A DNA stretch of 64,000 nucleotides from Adenanthera pavonina (GCA_026686845.1 JAIVEN010000015.1:21929501-21993500), one strand, 5' to 3'. Positions 1 through 12,660 are shown, numbered from the stretch's first letter. A program made the numbers and translations. The notes: a model not told the origin generated them from the sequence alone.

Positions 1-185
1 TAATCCACAATAGTTAAAAATTTAGTTATTTCCACATGAAAAATTACTTATCTCTTATAGAAAATTTAGTTCTCCCTACTTAGAAATTTAATTATTTTCA
101 CTTAAAAATTTAATTATGTTCATTTGAAAATTTAATTATATTTACTTAAAAAATTAGTTATTAAACTCAGAAAATTATCTACTTC
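1..185. repeat. Degenerate AT-rich tandem repeat
   Basis: A unit of roughly 22-27 bp, close to aaaatttaattatnttcact, recurs about six times with point changes (around 15, 65, 85, 108, 130 and 150). It reads as a decayed minisatellite running off the left edge of the window. No gene overlaps it. Confidence 0.45.
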
Positions 186-1500
186 CCAACTTAGATCCTA
201 GGTCCTTTTTTGTAATTTCACATATTGAGGATCCTTGTTGATCAATTTTTTTGTCATAGGGTCACAAATTACCTTTTTTTTCCCATTTAAAAATCTCAAA
301 AAGTATCCAAAGCAACACAATCGGTAAAAGTATTATGAGGATCCTAGTGCACGGGACTTCATATCCTATCTGCTCTCTCTTCACTCTACAGTAGTATGTC
401 GTAATTCTGTTGTAAGAAGAAAATTCCCAGGATAAAAGAACATGTTTGGTTTTGTTCTCTATTTCCTGTTTTGCGGAATAATTTTGTAAACAATAATAAA
501 AGCTTTTTAAAAGAATAAAAAAGAAAAAAAGAAATATATACTAAACAAAGGCATGGATAAATAGTTTTCGGGCAATAGCATCTCTTCTGATTTCTGGACA
601 TACGGACTCCATAAAAGTTCTCTCTTCAATTACAAAAAGGTCAGAATTCAATGTTACATTACATGACACAAACGTAAAATTTTTAGATTCAATCAACAGT
701 CATAGACACTAACAAATGAATTTGACCTTTAAGATTGGGTTTGGATCTATATATGTTTTCAATGTATTGGGTCTCACCCAAACAAAAATTTAAGTAAACT
801 CAATCCTGCCTGCTTCCCTCTTTTGGGCCTGAAAGTTCATTTTAGTGGAAGAATTATATTGCCTCCCAATGCTTGACCCGTTTGGAGGTATGGGATGTTT
901 TTTGAATATCTGAATGAATTATCACAGGAAAAATGAATTGGAACAAGAAAATGTATGAGGATAATCTTTAAAAGTTCGTTCCTTATGTATGATAATTTAA
1001 AAATCTATTATACAAGGATACAGGTATAAGTAACGGGTATAACATAATATGATTCATTAGAAATAATAAATTTAAAAATTTTAGAATATTAATATGAGAT
1101 ATATACATATAAATTTTATGTATATATTTAATAAATTAATATATCAAAGATGAAATATAAAAAAATTGAGTTCTTAAAAAAATATTTCAAAAGTAATATA
1201 AATATATCTAAAATAAAAACCAAAAATTGAATTTTTTTTAAGATCTCAAGTTATTTTGGAACATTTTGAAAGAAAAAAAAATACTTATCATAAAGTACCA
1301 TACATATATCATATCTCATCACTATTGGATATAAATATGTTTTCCTTCTGATCCAATAGAGATAAAAATATTTATATGATTTTTGTTTGGTGTGTGCATT
1401 AGATTAGATTGATAGAATGGAATTTTTACTATATTAAAATGACAAAACATATCCTTACAAAAAATCACATAAGAATCAAATCAAAACCCCAAAAGGCCCT
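186..1500. other. AT-rich intergenic DNA
   Basis: I see no coding frame with plant-like composition, no splice-linked exons and no repeat with clear boundaries here. The short open frames are chance frames in A+T-rich sequence. Confidence 0.5.
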
Positions 1501-1523
1501 GAACCATTGATTCTACCGGAAGC

Positions 1524-1739
1524 TCAACCACAGTTTAACATATATTTGCCGTTCAAATCGTTGCTAGAGCCCAGAAGCGCGAAATCATTACCATGGAACA
1601 TCGTGAACCACGCTGGACATTCAATGTCGACACTGGAAGCCGTTGTCAACTCACTCTCATTGTCACTGTCGTTGCTCCTCACACTTGCTGCTGGGTTGCT
1701 TGTGAATGTCTCAATGTCTTTGATGGTTGGTGAGAGGCA
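1524..1739 (-). pseudogene. Possible coding fragment, unknown family
   Basis: A GC-richer island in AT-rich surroundings. Read on the minus strand, one frame stays open for about 70 codons and ends at TGA (1524-1526). Its composition looks protein-like, with Asp/Ser/Asn-rich residues followed by a Cys-Pro-Ala-Trp-Phe stretch and a Phe-His-Gly-Asn-Asp-Phe stretch. An in-frame TAA lies just upstream and no start codon or convincing acceptor site joins it. It could be the last exon of a dead gene or a captured fragment. I do not recognise the family. The plus-strand frame over the same bases is leucine/serine-rich and looks less natural. Confidence 0.25.
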
Positions 1740-2142
1740 TTAAGGCTGATGAGCAAAATAGTCATAATATTATTAAAAATGAGGAAAGAAATGTCATCAA
1801 AATTTTCGTTCCAAGAAAGGCAAACCATTTCATTGAGCTACTAAATGATTAGAATTTGGTTTATTCTAAAATGGTGGAAACATGCTTTCTTGGGCAAAGA
1901 GTTCTTCCATACTTTTTTTTTTTAGGAAAAAAGACATTTTAGAATCAGTATAAAAAAATATTGATAAATGAACAGTATCAGTTAGAAATTCAGTTAATTC
2001 AAGTTGAAAATTTAATTTATAGGACTACTAAATTTTTAAATCGGGTATTTGGAAGGGAATATTTCCAGTTGTGGGTACCAAATCATCTTTTTTTCCTTTT
2101 TTTATTTCATAAAAATTATTCCTTTAGAACTTTTGAGATTTT

Positions 2143-3020
2143 ATCAACGGGTGCCGTAGGGCTGTTTAATTAGGCTTGCAGTCCAGTTGGCCCGATCATT
2201 TCGGGTCGGGTCAGGCCAGGTCAAAAAAGAAAAATCATGAAATGGAGGGAAATCGGGCCAGGCTGGGTCTCGGGCACGTCACAAGCCCGATATAACTTCT
2301 TTTTTTTCAATTTTTTCAATTTTTCTTTATTTATTAAAAATATCGAATAATTTTATATAATTATTTTTCCTTTGTATACTTCATGTGATAAATTAATTTT
2401 ATAATTATAGTAAATACATTTTATTAGTTGAATTTTTACTTTTATTTAAAATTTTTAAATTCATTTCTTAGTTTAATATTATATAAAAATAAATAATATA
2501 TAATTGTTGAGTATTTATAATTTTGATAAATGTTATTATTTAACCCAATATTATTTTTTATAGAAATATATTTTAAATGAAACAAATTATATTTTTATTA
2601 AAAAATTAAATTAACATATTATTTATTTATTTTTTTATTGTATATTTTTATACTGGGGCAAAACCCAGCCCGATATTGGCCTGGTCTCGGCCCGGTGAAA
2701 AATCAGTTCTGGCTGGTCAGCAAGCCATTTTTCCTTGGCCCAGGGTGTTTCGGGCCGAACATCGGGCCAGGGTAATACCCGGCCCGTTCCGACCTGTGAA
2801 CACCCCTAGGGTGCCTAGTGATGAGGGGTTTAACCATCATTTTTCGATATCGAGGTTTCGATTCCGTGCAACAGCGTTAAAAAAATTAAGACCTCAAAGA
2901 GGTCTTTCTATCGGTACCTGTGAGCCGCCGTAAGATTCTATACAGTAGGAATCTGGATTAGTCTGGGATAGATAATAAACCCAAGATACCCTAGGATACC
3001 AGGTGTTGAAAAAAAAAAAG
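2143..3020 (+). mobile_element. tRNA-derived SINE, split by a hAT element
   Basis: The SINE body is about 218 bp (2143-2156 plus 2817-3020) and is flanked by a perfect 16-bp direct repeat, gaacttttgagatttt, at 2127-2142 and 3021-3036. It ends in an 11-base A run (3009-3019). Its head resembles RNA polymerase III promoter boxes, with an A-box-like ctagtgatgaggg near 2814 and a B-box-like ggtttcgattcc near 2856. The head is interrupted by the hAT element at 2157-2808. Long target duplication plus poly(A) tail is the signature of LINE-mediated retroposition. The family name is unknown to me. Confidence 0.75.
2157..2808. mobile_element. Non-autonomous hAT element inside the SINE
   Basis: The ends are imperfect inverted repeats (tagggctgttta on the left; taggggtgttca read inward from the right). 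An 8-bp duplication differs at one base, gggtgccg (2149-2156) versus gggtgcct (2809-2816). GC-rich blocks rich in ggcccg/cgggcc sit beside both ends around a very AT-rich core. No transposase frame is present, so it would depend on a hAT transposase in trans. It interrupts the SINE head and is therefore the younger insertion. Confidence 0.7.
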
Positions 3021-3072
3021 GAACTTTTGAGATTTTTCATAATATTTATTACTTTAAAATTTTATTGGAGTA

Positions 3073-3351
3073 CTCCTTCCATTCCAAAATGTATAAGATA
3101 TTTTAAATATATTTTGTTTTAAAATATAAGAGACAAATGATTTTTGTATTATAAATTAATATGTTTTTCCAATTTTACTATTAATTAAAATAGACTTATT
3201 ATTACAAGGTATAAATTAAAGGAGAGTTAAGTGAAAATATTAAATTAAGGTATTTGTTAAAAAAAAATTCTATAATATTTTTAAGATGTTTAATTATTTT
3301 TCAGTTATGATGATTTAGTTGTTTATTTTTTACATTTTGGAATGGAGGTAG
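3073..3351. mobile_element. Stowaway-like (Tc1/mariner) MITE
   Basis: Inverted ends (ctccttccattccaaaat and, inward from the right, ctacctccattccaaaat) lie directly inside TA dinucleotides at 3071-3072 and 3352-3353. The interior is AT-rich and non-coding. Size and ends fit a Stowaway-like miniature element. Confidence 0.7.
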
Positions 3352-3802
3352 TATTAATTACTTGTTTTACTGTTTTATTCTCTTATTAATATCAAATAAA
3401 TTATTTAAGAAATCATTTAAACTAAGAACATTTTGGTAAAATACTACTAAATTTTATAATATTCTTTATTATTTTTCTTTATCTATATGAAAAACCCTAA
3501 AACAATACTTTTTATTAACAGGAGGAAGTACCAAACATTACACTTTCAGTTTTTTTCCTTTAATTTCATTTCCAAATTTACAATTTAAACATATCAATAC
3601 ACCATTAGTATTACTATTGTTCATTGTTGCAACACAATGAATATTAGTATAAAATATAACTAGTATAAGATGTCACACTAATGGTTCATTTCACTTCATA
3701 TAAGTATCAGAGTCCTACCATACTTTCTTAGCAGTACTACCAAAGTTGTGGCCAAAAAGGTTAAACCCACACTAAAGAAGTTGTGGCCATAAGGGGTAAA
3801 TA

Positions 3803-4420
3803 TCATGAGGGGGACACCAACATGGTAATTTTCCCTTCCCTTTCCCTCCCTCCTTCCTTTAGGCTATGTTTGGTAGGAGGGATGGGAAGGGAAGGGAGGG
3901 GAGAGATTTTAATGGAGGGAAGGGGAGGGGATGAGATATGAGAAGGGGAGGGAAATGAAGAGAAGGGGAAGAATTTTAATAATTTGTTATTTGGTTCAGA
4001 AGGAGAGGAGAGGGAAGTTAATAATAATTTGATCATTTTACCATTAAAATTAAAGAAGTTTTCTATCATTTGTATGAATATAAAAAATTTTAGTATTGAG
4101 TATAAAATTATACTTTAATATTTTATACTCAATACTAAAATTTTTTATACTTACTTTTTGAGATATGAAACTTAAGTATAGTATTTTTTTATATTGGGAC
4201 ATTTAAATAAATATTTATATATATTTTTATCAATTTTTTTATATTTTTAAAATACTTTTTATTAAGAAAAAAAGGGGACAGCTCAAAAAAGGCTATCCCC
4301 CCAATTTCGGGGGGTACATTTTGAGGGGGTCTCTTAAAATATCATTCCAAACGGGGGGCCTCCCCCTGTTTGGAATGAATATATTTTATGAGAGGGAGTG
4401 CTCCCCTCCCCCTCCTCTTC
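3803..4420. repeat. Purine-rich block, hairpin and G/C-run palindrome
   Basis: A G/A-rich block at 3860-4020 begins, just after TTA, with ggctatgtttggtagg, which resembles a Tourist-like element end; I found no matching right end. It is followed by a perfect 30-bp inverted repeat (4079-4108 and 4120-4149, 11-base loop). A second inverted repeat is centred near 4360 (attccaaacggggg facing cccctgtttggaat). This is probably several degraded MITE ends. Confidence 0.45.
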
Positions 4421-4993
4421 CTATATGAAATGAGTTACTTTTCTTTTTTTATTTGATTTAAAAAAATAAAATAAAATAGAAAATTTTTTTCCCTTCAAAT
4501 CTTTTCAACTTGACAAAAACTTAAATGCTTTTGCTCATCACCTCCTCCCATGATAGAATTATAGAACCACTTTTGTCTTCTTTGAACATCACTACATGGC
4601 TCCTTAGCTTAAACATTTCCTTTTCTACATATGCTAGTGTTTCCTCAGTATAGCAAATGGCTTATTGTCTTACAACTTTGGCCTATTTTCATAATCATAA
4701 ATATTTTTTATTCATCAACGTTTAGTATTGTATCCAATGGTCGATTCTTTGATTTTGAAGACTTATTACTATGAGATTTTGTAACACAAGGCAATTTTTC
4801 TAGGTTCAATCTTCATATTTGAATTTAAAATTTTAATTGAACACTGATTTAAACAAGCCAATCAATAATAAGAAGATGAATAGCAATTACATCCTGCAGA
4901 GAGATTGGGTTTTCAACTTGGTGATCTAAACCCTAGTTTGCAAACTGAAATGCAATTTACATTATGACATGGGGGGCCACAGTCTAAAAGTTA

Positions 4994-5230
4994 CTTCCTC
5001 CGTTTCAGTTTATAAGCCATATTTATGATAAATCTATATTTTATAATATAAAGTATTTTATGAATTATATAGTGTATTTAATTTTGTCTTACCCAACTTA
5101 CCCATGAGAAATGATGGAATTTAATTAATATTAGGGTGTTTAAAATTTATCGGCCAACTATATTAAATAATTAGATCTTTATTGCCCATGATGCGCGGGA
5201 TGAACAAAAACTTTATAATTATTACATATG
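4994..5230. mobile_element. Half of a Stowaway-like MITE
   Basis: cttcctccgtttcagttt after a TA at 4992-4993 matches the usual left end of Stowaway-like elements in this window. I could not find a matching right end in the next 300 bp, so the element is probably truncated. The right boundary given is approximate. Confidence 0.35.
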
Positions 5231-5869
5231 CCATCTAGTAAAAATATAAAATACAATTTCTGATAATATACATTTGGTATATTTAATTTTTTAATTAAAA
5301 GAAAAAATTATAGTAAAGTGATCTTCATGATTTTATATAAAGGATACATAACAATATTAATAGGTAATAATTATTAAATATACAATTGACATAAAAACTT
5401 TTGTTGAAGTTAATGTGAATTTTCTTGAAAGAAAAATTTCAATAATTTTGTTAACTATTAATATGATAAATAATGTCAATTGCATATTTTATTAATATTA
5501 ATCATATTCAGACCAAAGTGGTTTCGAAAGTAACTCTTTGCTTAATTTTTTTAACTAATAGAATTAACGGAAATAATAGAAGCTTGCAGTAATAAGATAA
5601 ATATAGTAGTAGGGAAATATATTTTCTAAACACTTTTTTTCTTCTCACACAAAGGTTTGATCCATGTTTATATATAAAACACTCTTTATGAGTCTTTTCA
5701 ATTTCATATACACATGTTAATTATAGAGATTGTTAGTATTTAAGACATTAAATATAATCCGTAATGAACATTTTATCATAGATCAAATATGGGAGGCATA
5801 CAGACAAATTGATACATTTAATGTCATTTTCAAATTGAATTTCACTTACTAAACGTGCAGTGTCTATAT

Positions 5870-6804
5870 CAATGTTTTAAAAATTGGATTGGAACTCGAA
5901 CCAGAAATATCACCAGATCATAATTTTTATAGTTCAACCGGTTAGACCGATGGTTAAACTGGTGACTTAATAGTTAAATAAAAATAATATTATATATAAT
6001 AATATATGTATAAAAATAAAATATTAAATTGTTAAGAGAATAAATTTAAGTAGTTTAAATTCATAATAAGTTAATAAGCTTATATAGTAATAATATATGT
6101 TAAATCATTGAAAATAATGTTAAAATATTTTAACATGATAACACTACATGACCATAATATTATAAAATAATTATATTTTGTTCGTCCTCAATTATAAAAA
6201 ATAAATAATTACCTCATTTATATTAAGAAAAAAATAGTTTTGGTAGTTAAACTCATTAATTATAGTATAATTTCAATTTTTTTCTAGAATTGCCCACATT
6301 AAAAGTATGAAATAAGACTAATTAATTTTTAGCAATTATCAATACAATATTAATTACTCAAGGGTATAAAAGGAAAATGATATCAATTACTTCACAAATT
6401 TTATCCATATCTCTTATATTTTGGAATAAATGAAGAGTCTCAAAATTCTCTTATTTGGGACGGAAGGAGTATAATATAATGAAATTTTTTATTTTTATAA
6501 TTAATAATTTTAAAATGAAAAGGAAAATAGTGTTTTACTCTCTAATAATTTTTATAATTAATAATTTTGGTGAAAAAAATTAAATTTAAGTTAAATTTTA
6601 CCCAATTTAAAAAATCGTCCGGTTCTCTAAAAATCACTTCGATTTTCAGCTCAATTCTGGTATCCGGCTTAAAAGTTGGTTTAAAGCGGTCCAATCCGGT
6701 TTAACCCCTAAAATGGTTTAAAACTGAAAACCGAGTCATTCTTTACTCCAGGTAACGGTCCATCCAGTCCAACCATCCGGTCCGGTCCGATTTTCAAAAC
6801 ATTG
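5870..6804. mobile_element. Non-autonomous hAT element, 935 bp
   Basis: The inverted ends are caatgttttaaaaattgg and, read inward from the right, caatgttttgaaaatcgg. They are flanked by a perfect 8-bp duplication, gtctatat, at 5862-5869 and 6805-6812. The terminal regions carry repeated ccggtt/accgg motifs and the core is AT-rich and non-coding. A Stowaway-type end (gggacggaaggagta) at about 6457-6471 suggests a smaller element nested inside. Confidence 0.8.
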
Positions 6805-6959
6805 GTCTATATGCTTCATTTCAGTCTTCTTGGAACCGTAGAATACTGACGAAATTCCAAGTAACCTTTCCTTTCCCAAGAGTTCACTATTTTTCAGAGT
6901 AAATGATGAGCTTAATTCATTTATTAACTTAATAATGATTTTGTTAGGTGCTTGCAAAA

Positions 6960-9000
6960 GCTAATTTACGTAGAGTATTAAATCGCTTCATTTCTTATTC
7001 TTAAGCATCCAACTCTTAGTCTCATTGTCTTCTTTCTGACATTGCTATTTGCTTTTGTGGCCTCAAGTTGAGAATGGATAACAGACCACACATTTTACTT
7101 CCTGAGTTAGATGCAGGGAAGAAACACCACACCATATGTGTCTATTTATCTAAACTGAGGGAACATGTGGATTTTTTAGTGGATTGATAATCGTTATGAG
7201 GTTTATTTTGGAATGTTTAAGTAGAATTCGACAATCAGGTCACTTTTTGCCATTTAGATCACTTGGAATTGAATGCTGTTATAATGTATTGGGGATGTTA
7301 GAACATGTTTCCATCCATATAGCAATATATATGAATAGTTTTATAAAGTTGTTAATTAAGATGTTTGTAAGGTTCTTTATCTTGGTTTCATGATGATATG
7401 GTTGATGTGTTCATTATATATATATATAAAATATCTATATTTATGTTCCAATTTATATATAAATATGGTTACATTGATTTATTTTAGTATGATTTTATAT
7501 ATTTTAGTATTTTATGGTGTTATAAGGCTTATTTGGAAGTATTCGAGGTAAAAACATTTTAAATTATCCATGCTGAAAAGTTTTAACGCCTGTTGGTATT
7601 TTACTTATAATTTTTTCATATGACCTCCGATTGAAATGATTCATATGCGTTGGAAAGCTAAGACATATGACTATAACTTTTATGTTTTGAGATTTTCCAA
7701 ATTTCAATGTTATCATGGTTAAAATTGAGCTCAAAGTGTTTGCACAAGTTGGTGACTTGTAGGAATCTGAACAAAACAAAAACATGCACATGACATCCAC
7801 TCGGAGCTGGTCAAAATCAGCCGGCACTGGGTCAACTGGCACATGGTGATTTTATGCTTCCTAGAATCACTTGGCGTCATCTGTTCTGGTCCTTTGTTTA
7901 CTCAGTGCCAAGTCAAGCATCAGAAAGCTAAAAAAACATGTTTTTAACACTTAAAAAGTGACTTAGAGGGTAAGTTTCCCCAATTATTATAAATAGGGAT
8001 GCCTTCTAACATTTTGAGACATTCAATCACACGTTTAGAGGCTAAAAAACACCGTTTGGAGCCTTTTAGAGGAGCGATCTAATGGCAAGAGAACCAAGGA
8101 TCGGGGGAATATTGAAGTAGAAACTATTTCTCTTCTTTACAAACTTCTTTTCTTTGTTAATTTTTCCTTATGATTTTGGAATTTTAGTTGTGCTTTGATT
8201 TCTATCTCCATGGATTGCTAAACTTCTCAATCAAGGATAGAGATGTAGTCTAATTATGATTGATGAGAGTTTATTCGTTGGTCATAACTCTTGAATTTAT
8301 ACTTAAGGTTTATATTTGAATTTTCTTCTTTCAATTATTTTTATCTCTCTGACTTTTCATATAAATTTTATATCTAATCGTCATCAAATTTAATTAATGG
8401 GTAAACTTGATGCACTGAGAGGTGAAGAGTAAATCTAAATTTAAAGAAATAAATAAGAATAACTAATTTAGAAATAAAATTAGATATTTGTTAGAACTTA
8501 TGTTGTAACTTTCAAGATTTAATTAGGAATTTTAGTTGCACGAGAGCGAATTAAATCTTAATTAAAAAAATAACAAATTGATCGAAAGATAATTAGAATA
8601 TTCTAAGAACAATAGTCATTATAATTATACAAAATCTAATTAAAAAAATGGAATTTAATTATTTCATAAGATAAAACCTATTCCCTGGTATTTTATTTAA
8701 TTGAATTACTTTTAAATCCTCCTTTCCTTCTTGATATTCTTCATATTCTTATTCTCCTTTCTTCTCAAAAATCATATTTTTCTATCCATTGAAATTAATT
8801 GTTTGAGCAAGACTCCGACCTTCTTTAGGTACGACCCCTAGAATTCTCCAAGAAATTTTTATCTACTATTGGTCTTGTATATTTGCAGAACTTGATTACT
8901 TATTATTATTATTATGATTATTATTATTATTATTATTATTATTATTTCAATTCCATGATCTAACTTTACCTATAATGAATGAAGAATGTTGTTCCTTAGC
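6960..9000. other. Intergenic DNA, possible decayed LTR element
   Basis: No gene frame is supported. A phrase near 7620-7670 (cctccgattgaaatgattca, then gcgttggaaagctaag) and the block at 8815-8870 read like LTR-retrotransposon sequence I have seen in dicots, but no paired LTRs, TG/CA ends or target duplication could be found. A TTA/ATT microsatellite closes the block at about 8900-8946. Confidence 0.3.
8900..8946. repeat. (TTA)n microsatellite
   Basis: About fifteen ATT/TTA triplets with a single interruption near 8925. A plain simple repeat. Confidence 0.85.
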
Positions 9001-9519
9001 GAAGAAATTACTTGTTTAAAAACATAGAATACACTAACAATAAGATACTAGTAGACAAAGATCTTTATATACATTTTGTTTCAAGCGTAGAGGATATTTA
9101 TGCTGCTAACACAATTAACAAATGTCACATATATCAGTCTTAATGTATAAGGTATGAAGATTAATCAATTATAATGTCCTCTAATATAATAAAGGACACA
9201 GTTAGATGATAGCAACATGTCTTTGTTTTTTCCATTAGGAGATGACTATAGTTTTAAGCAAGGAAAACAACATGTCCTGTAATATGATTCTTTTTAGTCA
9301 AAATTTTCCAAGCTTCACCAAATTTTAAAATAATTCATGAGTTAGTTTCTTCTATTGATTTTAAAATAAATAAATTAAGGAGTATCAAAGACTGACCTGC
9401 ATCATACTTTCTGGGAAAGAAATATTCCATTTTAAATATATTTATCAAGCATCATATTATGTAATTGTAAATTGTTCTACAACATAACTAAATTTTGATT
9501 ATTGTGCATCCCATGATAT

Positions 9520-9980
9520 ATAGTTTCTTGTACAACTGTAAAATCAAAATTAGGATCGATTTTTCTTTTCATACATGTGTGTTTCCTAATCTTTTGAATG
9601 ACATTTAATTTTATATGTGACAGGCAAGTGGTATATGCTTTAATTGAATTATGATGCTATGATACAGATTTTTTTTTTACTTCCATGTTCTCCCTTCCTA
9701 ATTTCGTACGCTTTCTCAAAAACACCGAAGAGTGTTTTTATCCTTGTTTAGCTTTCCTTATATATAGACTGGTTCATGCCTCATACTGTAGGAAGATTGA
9801 AATTTGCTTACTACTGTGATTAGCAGTGTTTTCAAGCACCCCCAAAAGATGAATTATGATTGAACCATGCTGTATAGCTTGATAACATTTCCTTTAATTA
9901 CAACTATAAAATTCAAAATGAGGATAAGTTTTTCTTTTCATATATGTGTGTTGCCTAATTGAATGGCATTTCCTAACGGT
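9520..9980. repeat. Diverged local duplication
   Basis: About 90 bp around 9530-9620 recurs at about 9895-9975 with substitutions. Both copies contain tttttcttttcata followed by atgtgtgtt and cctaat. The surrounding DNA is non-coding. Confidence 0.5.
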
Positions 9981-10849
9981 TTATAAATCTGCTATGGCTT
10001 GCAACAAAAGAACAAAAAAGAAAGGAACTACTACCGTACCTTAATGAGTTTCTAAATAATTATGGTAAAACAATGAAAGAAGTTGTCCATAAACTCCCCA
10101 GGCATGACTACTATACATCCAAACAAAAGGGTCTATTATGTTAACGGGAAGAAATTCATTCTCCTCCTGTGTTAAGCTTGATGGCTCATGCACACTGATA
10201 TGAATTCTGATACATGAAGCTCAGAATAATTAACTAATGTTCAAAGATCATTCGAAGACCACACATTCTGCTAACTAGATAAAAATCAGTCCAAATTGAT
10301 ATTTCTTTGCAATTGAATGTATTATATAGAAAGTGTGTTTGATGAAATGACAAAATATTCATAATAGTATTTGTTGCACAGCATAACAGATCAAAGAGGA
10401 CAAATGGAATCAAGTTCAGTTTATCACCTGGACAAAAACCATACATATATGACTGATAAATTTCCTAAATTGCATAAGCGTTTTCTCAATAGTGAGTCTC
10501 CAAACCATGAAGTTCAATTCATCTCCGGGACTTTTAACAGCGATGCACCAAGTTTCACATTGGTCATGTAATTCCTTCCCAAGATCGTGTTCGCATGCCT
10601 TCATTTTTTGTAGAAAGCCTACAAAAATAACAATGAAGCATTAGCAAGGAAGAGCATATTAACAACATAATAGGAAAAGCAAGCAGAATATAACAAATAA
10701 GCATTCACCCACACTTCACAGACCGCAATTTGAGAAATCGCAGGGCAGATGAGATTAACTGAAATATTTTCTATTGTATAAATAGACAAAATCCCAGAGA
10801 ATGAATTTTGGGATGTGTGAAAAATGACCCAATGAATATTGCGATTCAT

Positions 10850-11112
10850 GAATTTTAATCTGTGTACATCCCAGTGAAATAAATTGTGGTCAGCCAGCTT
10901 TGAATTTGTGCACATCCCTTTTAATTTGATTCAAATTGGCCTAATGGGAATTCAGATTGGTCTTTCTTCTGATCAATTGTGAATTTGAATCTGTGCACAT
11001 CCTATTGAAATAAATTGTAGTCAGTCCATCTTTAAATTTGTGCACATTCCATTCAAATTTGATTCAAATTGGCCTAATGGGAATTTAGTTTGGTTTCCTT
11101 CTAATTAATTGC
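10850..11112. repeat. Tandem duplication, two ~130 bp units
   Basis: Unit one (10850-10978) and unit two (10980-11112) share gaaataaattgt, aatttgtgcacat and the run gattcaaattggcctaatgg in the same order, at an estimated 80% identity or more. No coding frame spans both units. Confidence 0.75.
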
Positions 11113-11245
11113 TTCTTAGGAAAATGAGGCCAATAACTACTTGGAAAAGTTGGCACCACCACAAATTACATTTAAACATAATTTTTTAATTAATACAGCA
11201 AATATTTAATTTAATACAATTGAGATATGATTTGGAAGAAAGTAT

Positions 11246-12660
11246 TTTTTTTTGTTTTGAAAGACAGGGAACAAGTAGCAAAGATTACATTCGTCTCATC
11301 CTAGGAAAAAAAAAGCCCACAGCATCATCAAATAGCAATTGTCTACACATACTAGGAGGTTGAGTAAGAACAATAGTACCTGGAGGATTCCCTTGTGTAA
11401 TAGAAGTAAGACTATCCGCAACTCTATTACCTTCTCTACAAATATGAGTAATCTTTACCTCCCAAGGGTGTTGCATCCATTGCTGAATAGAGGATATCAA
11501 ACTAGTAAATGGGTGGCATTTCGAACATCCTTTCTTAATAAGTTTCCATGCTGTCTTAGAGTTTGTTTCAAAGCATACCTACTTAAAACCCTCATTCCAA
11601 ACAATCTTCGTCCCTATTAAAATAGCCCAAAGTTCTGCACTAATTACTCCACAAGAACCCAGATTCTTGGTAAAGCCCTTAATCCATCTTCCCAATTCAT
11701 CTCTTATAAATCCTCCACAGCTTGTTACCGCTATCAAACTGTTGACAGCCCTATCAGTTATCCCATTTCCGGAGGTTGCCATCTGATAAGCACTTTAGTT
11801 GTATGTGTTAATTGCATTGCATTCAGAATATTACAAGTAATTTCATTCATAGCAGCCTCAGTTCAAAACTGTAAAGAATTTAGGTCCTTTTTCCCATGCT
11901 GAAATATTACCTTTACCTTATTCCTTTCCTTCCATATATTCCATACCCCACAACCAAAAAACAAAGCCCAATCAGTTAACACCACCAAAATTTTCTTTCA
12001 AGTTTAAGCTGATCCAATCAACTAAATTTGCATGAAAAAATATAGACTTCTTCCCTTCCTCAACTTTGGCCATCCAGAAATCCCTAGTCTGCTGACAAGC
12101 ACGTAATAGATGGAGGGTAGTTTCAGCTCCCATGTTACATCGGGGACCAATATCAGAACTTGTGAGGCAACAATGCACTTTGTACACATTAGTAAGGATT
12201 CTCTCCTGTATAACAAGCCACAAGAAAATTTGAACATGTGGGCTCCCACTTAGAGACCAAATTCTCTTCCAATTTACACACATATAAGAAATATCATGCT
12301 GTAGAATGAAGTGATATGCATTTTTGATAGGAAAAAAAATTATCCTTTGTAGGAATCGAAATTAGTGTAGCACGTCCTAAAGCCTCATTAGGAGGTATGG
12401 TGGCTGCAAGAGCATTACAAACACTTTGAGGAAGGAAATCTTTAAGAATAGGCCAGTTCCATCTTCCTGGTATTGTGAAAAAAGCTAATGGTTTATACAA
12501 CAAATCATCCTCACGTGGTTGTGTAGCATATAGATATAGAGAACCAAAACTCGGTAACCACTTGTCAACCTAAAACCTTATAGCCTTTCCATCTGACACA
12601 TTCCATCCCGTGCCTAAAGATGAGCCAAACTTATAAACAGTAACAACTTGTCTTGTTTTT
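11246..12660 (-). mobile_element. 5'-truncated L1-type LINE, 3' part of ORF2
   Basis: Read on the minus strand, broken frames give the C-terminal half of a plant L1 ORF2 protein. First comes a 'W-x-SDGKAIRFW' segment (about 12540-12640). A zinc-finger-like reverse-transcriptase-associated domain follows (about 11972-12283; CxxC-like cysteines and a 'LHLLRAC' segment). Last is an RNase H-type domain split over two frames (11579-11782 and 11285-11500) with 'CGGFIRDELGRW' and 'AELWAI' motifs. The 3' end is marked by a T run at 11247-11254, the complement of a poly(A) tail. The reverse transcriptase proper is missing. Stops and frameshifts show the copy is dead. Confidence 0.75.

Noticed and set aside
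3803..4069. 88-codon minus-strand frame rich in Ser and Pro
   Set aside because: Explained by the G/A-rich repeat block on the plus strand.
10234..10915. Several short frames on both strands as a possible small gene
   Set aside because: The products have no motif, no splice partners and no plausible promoter.
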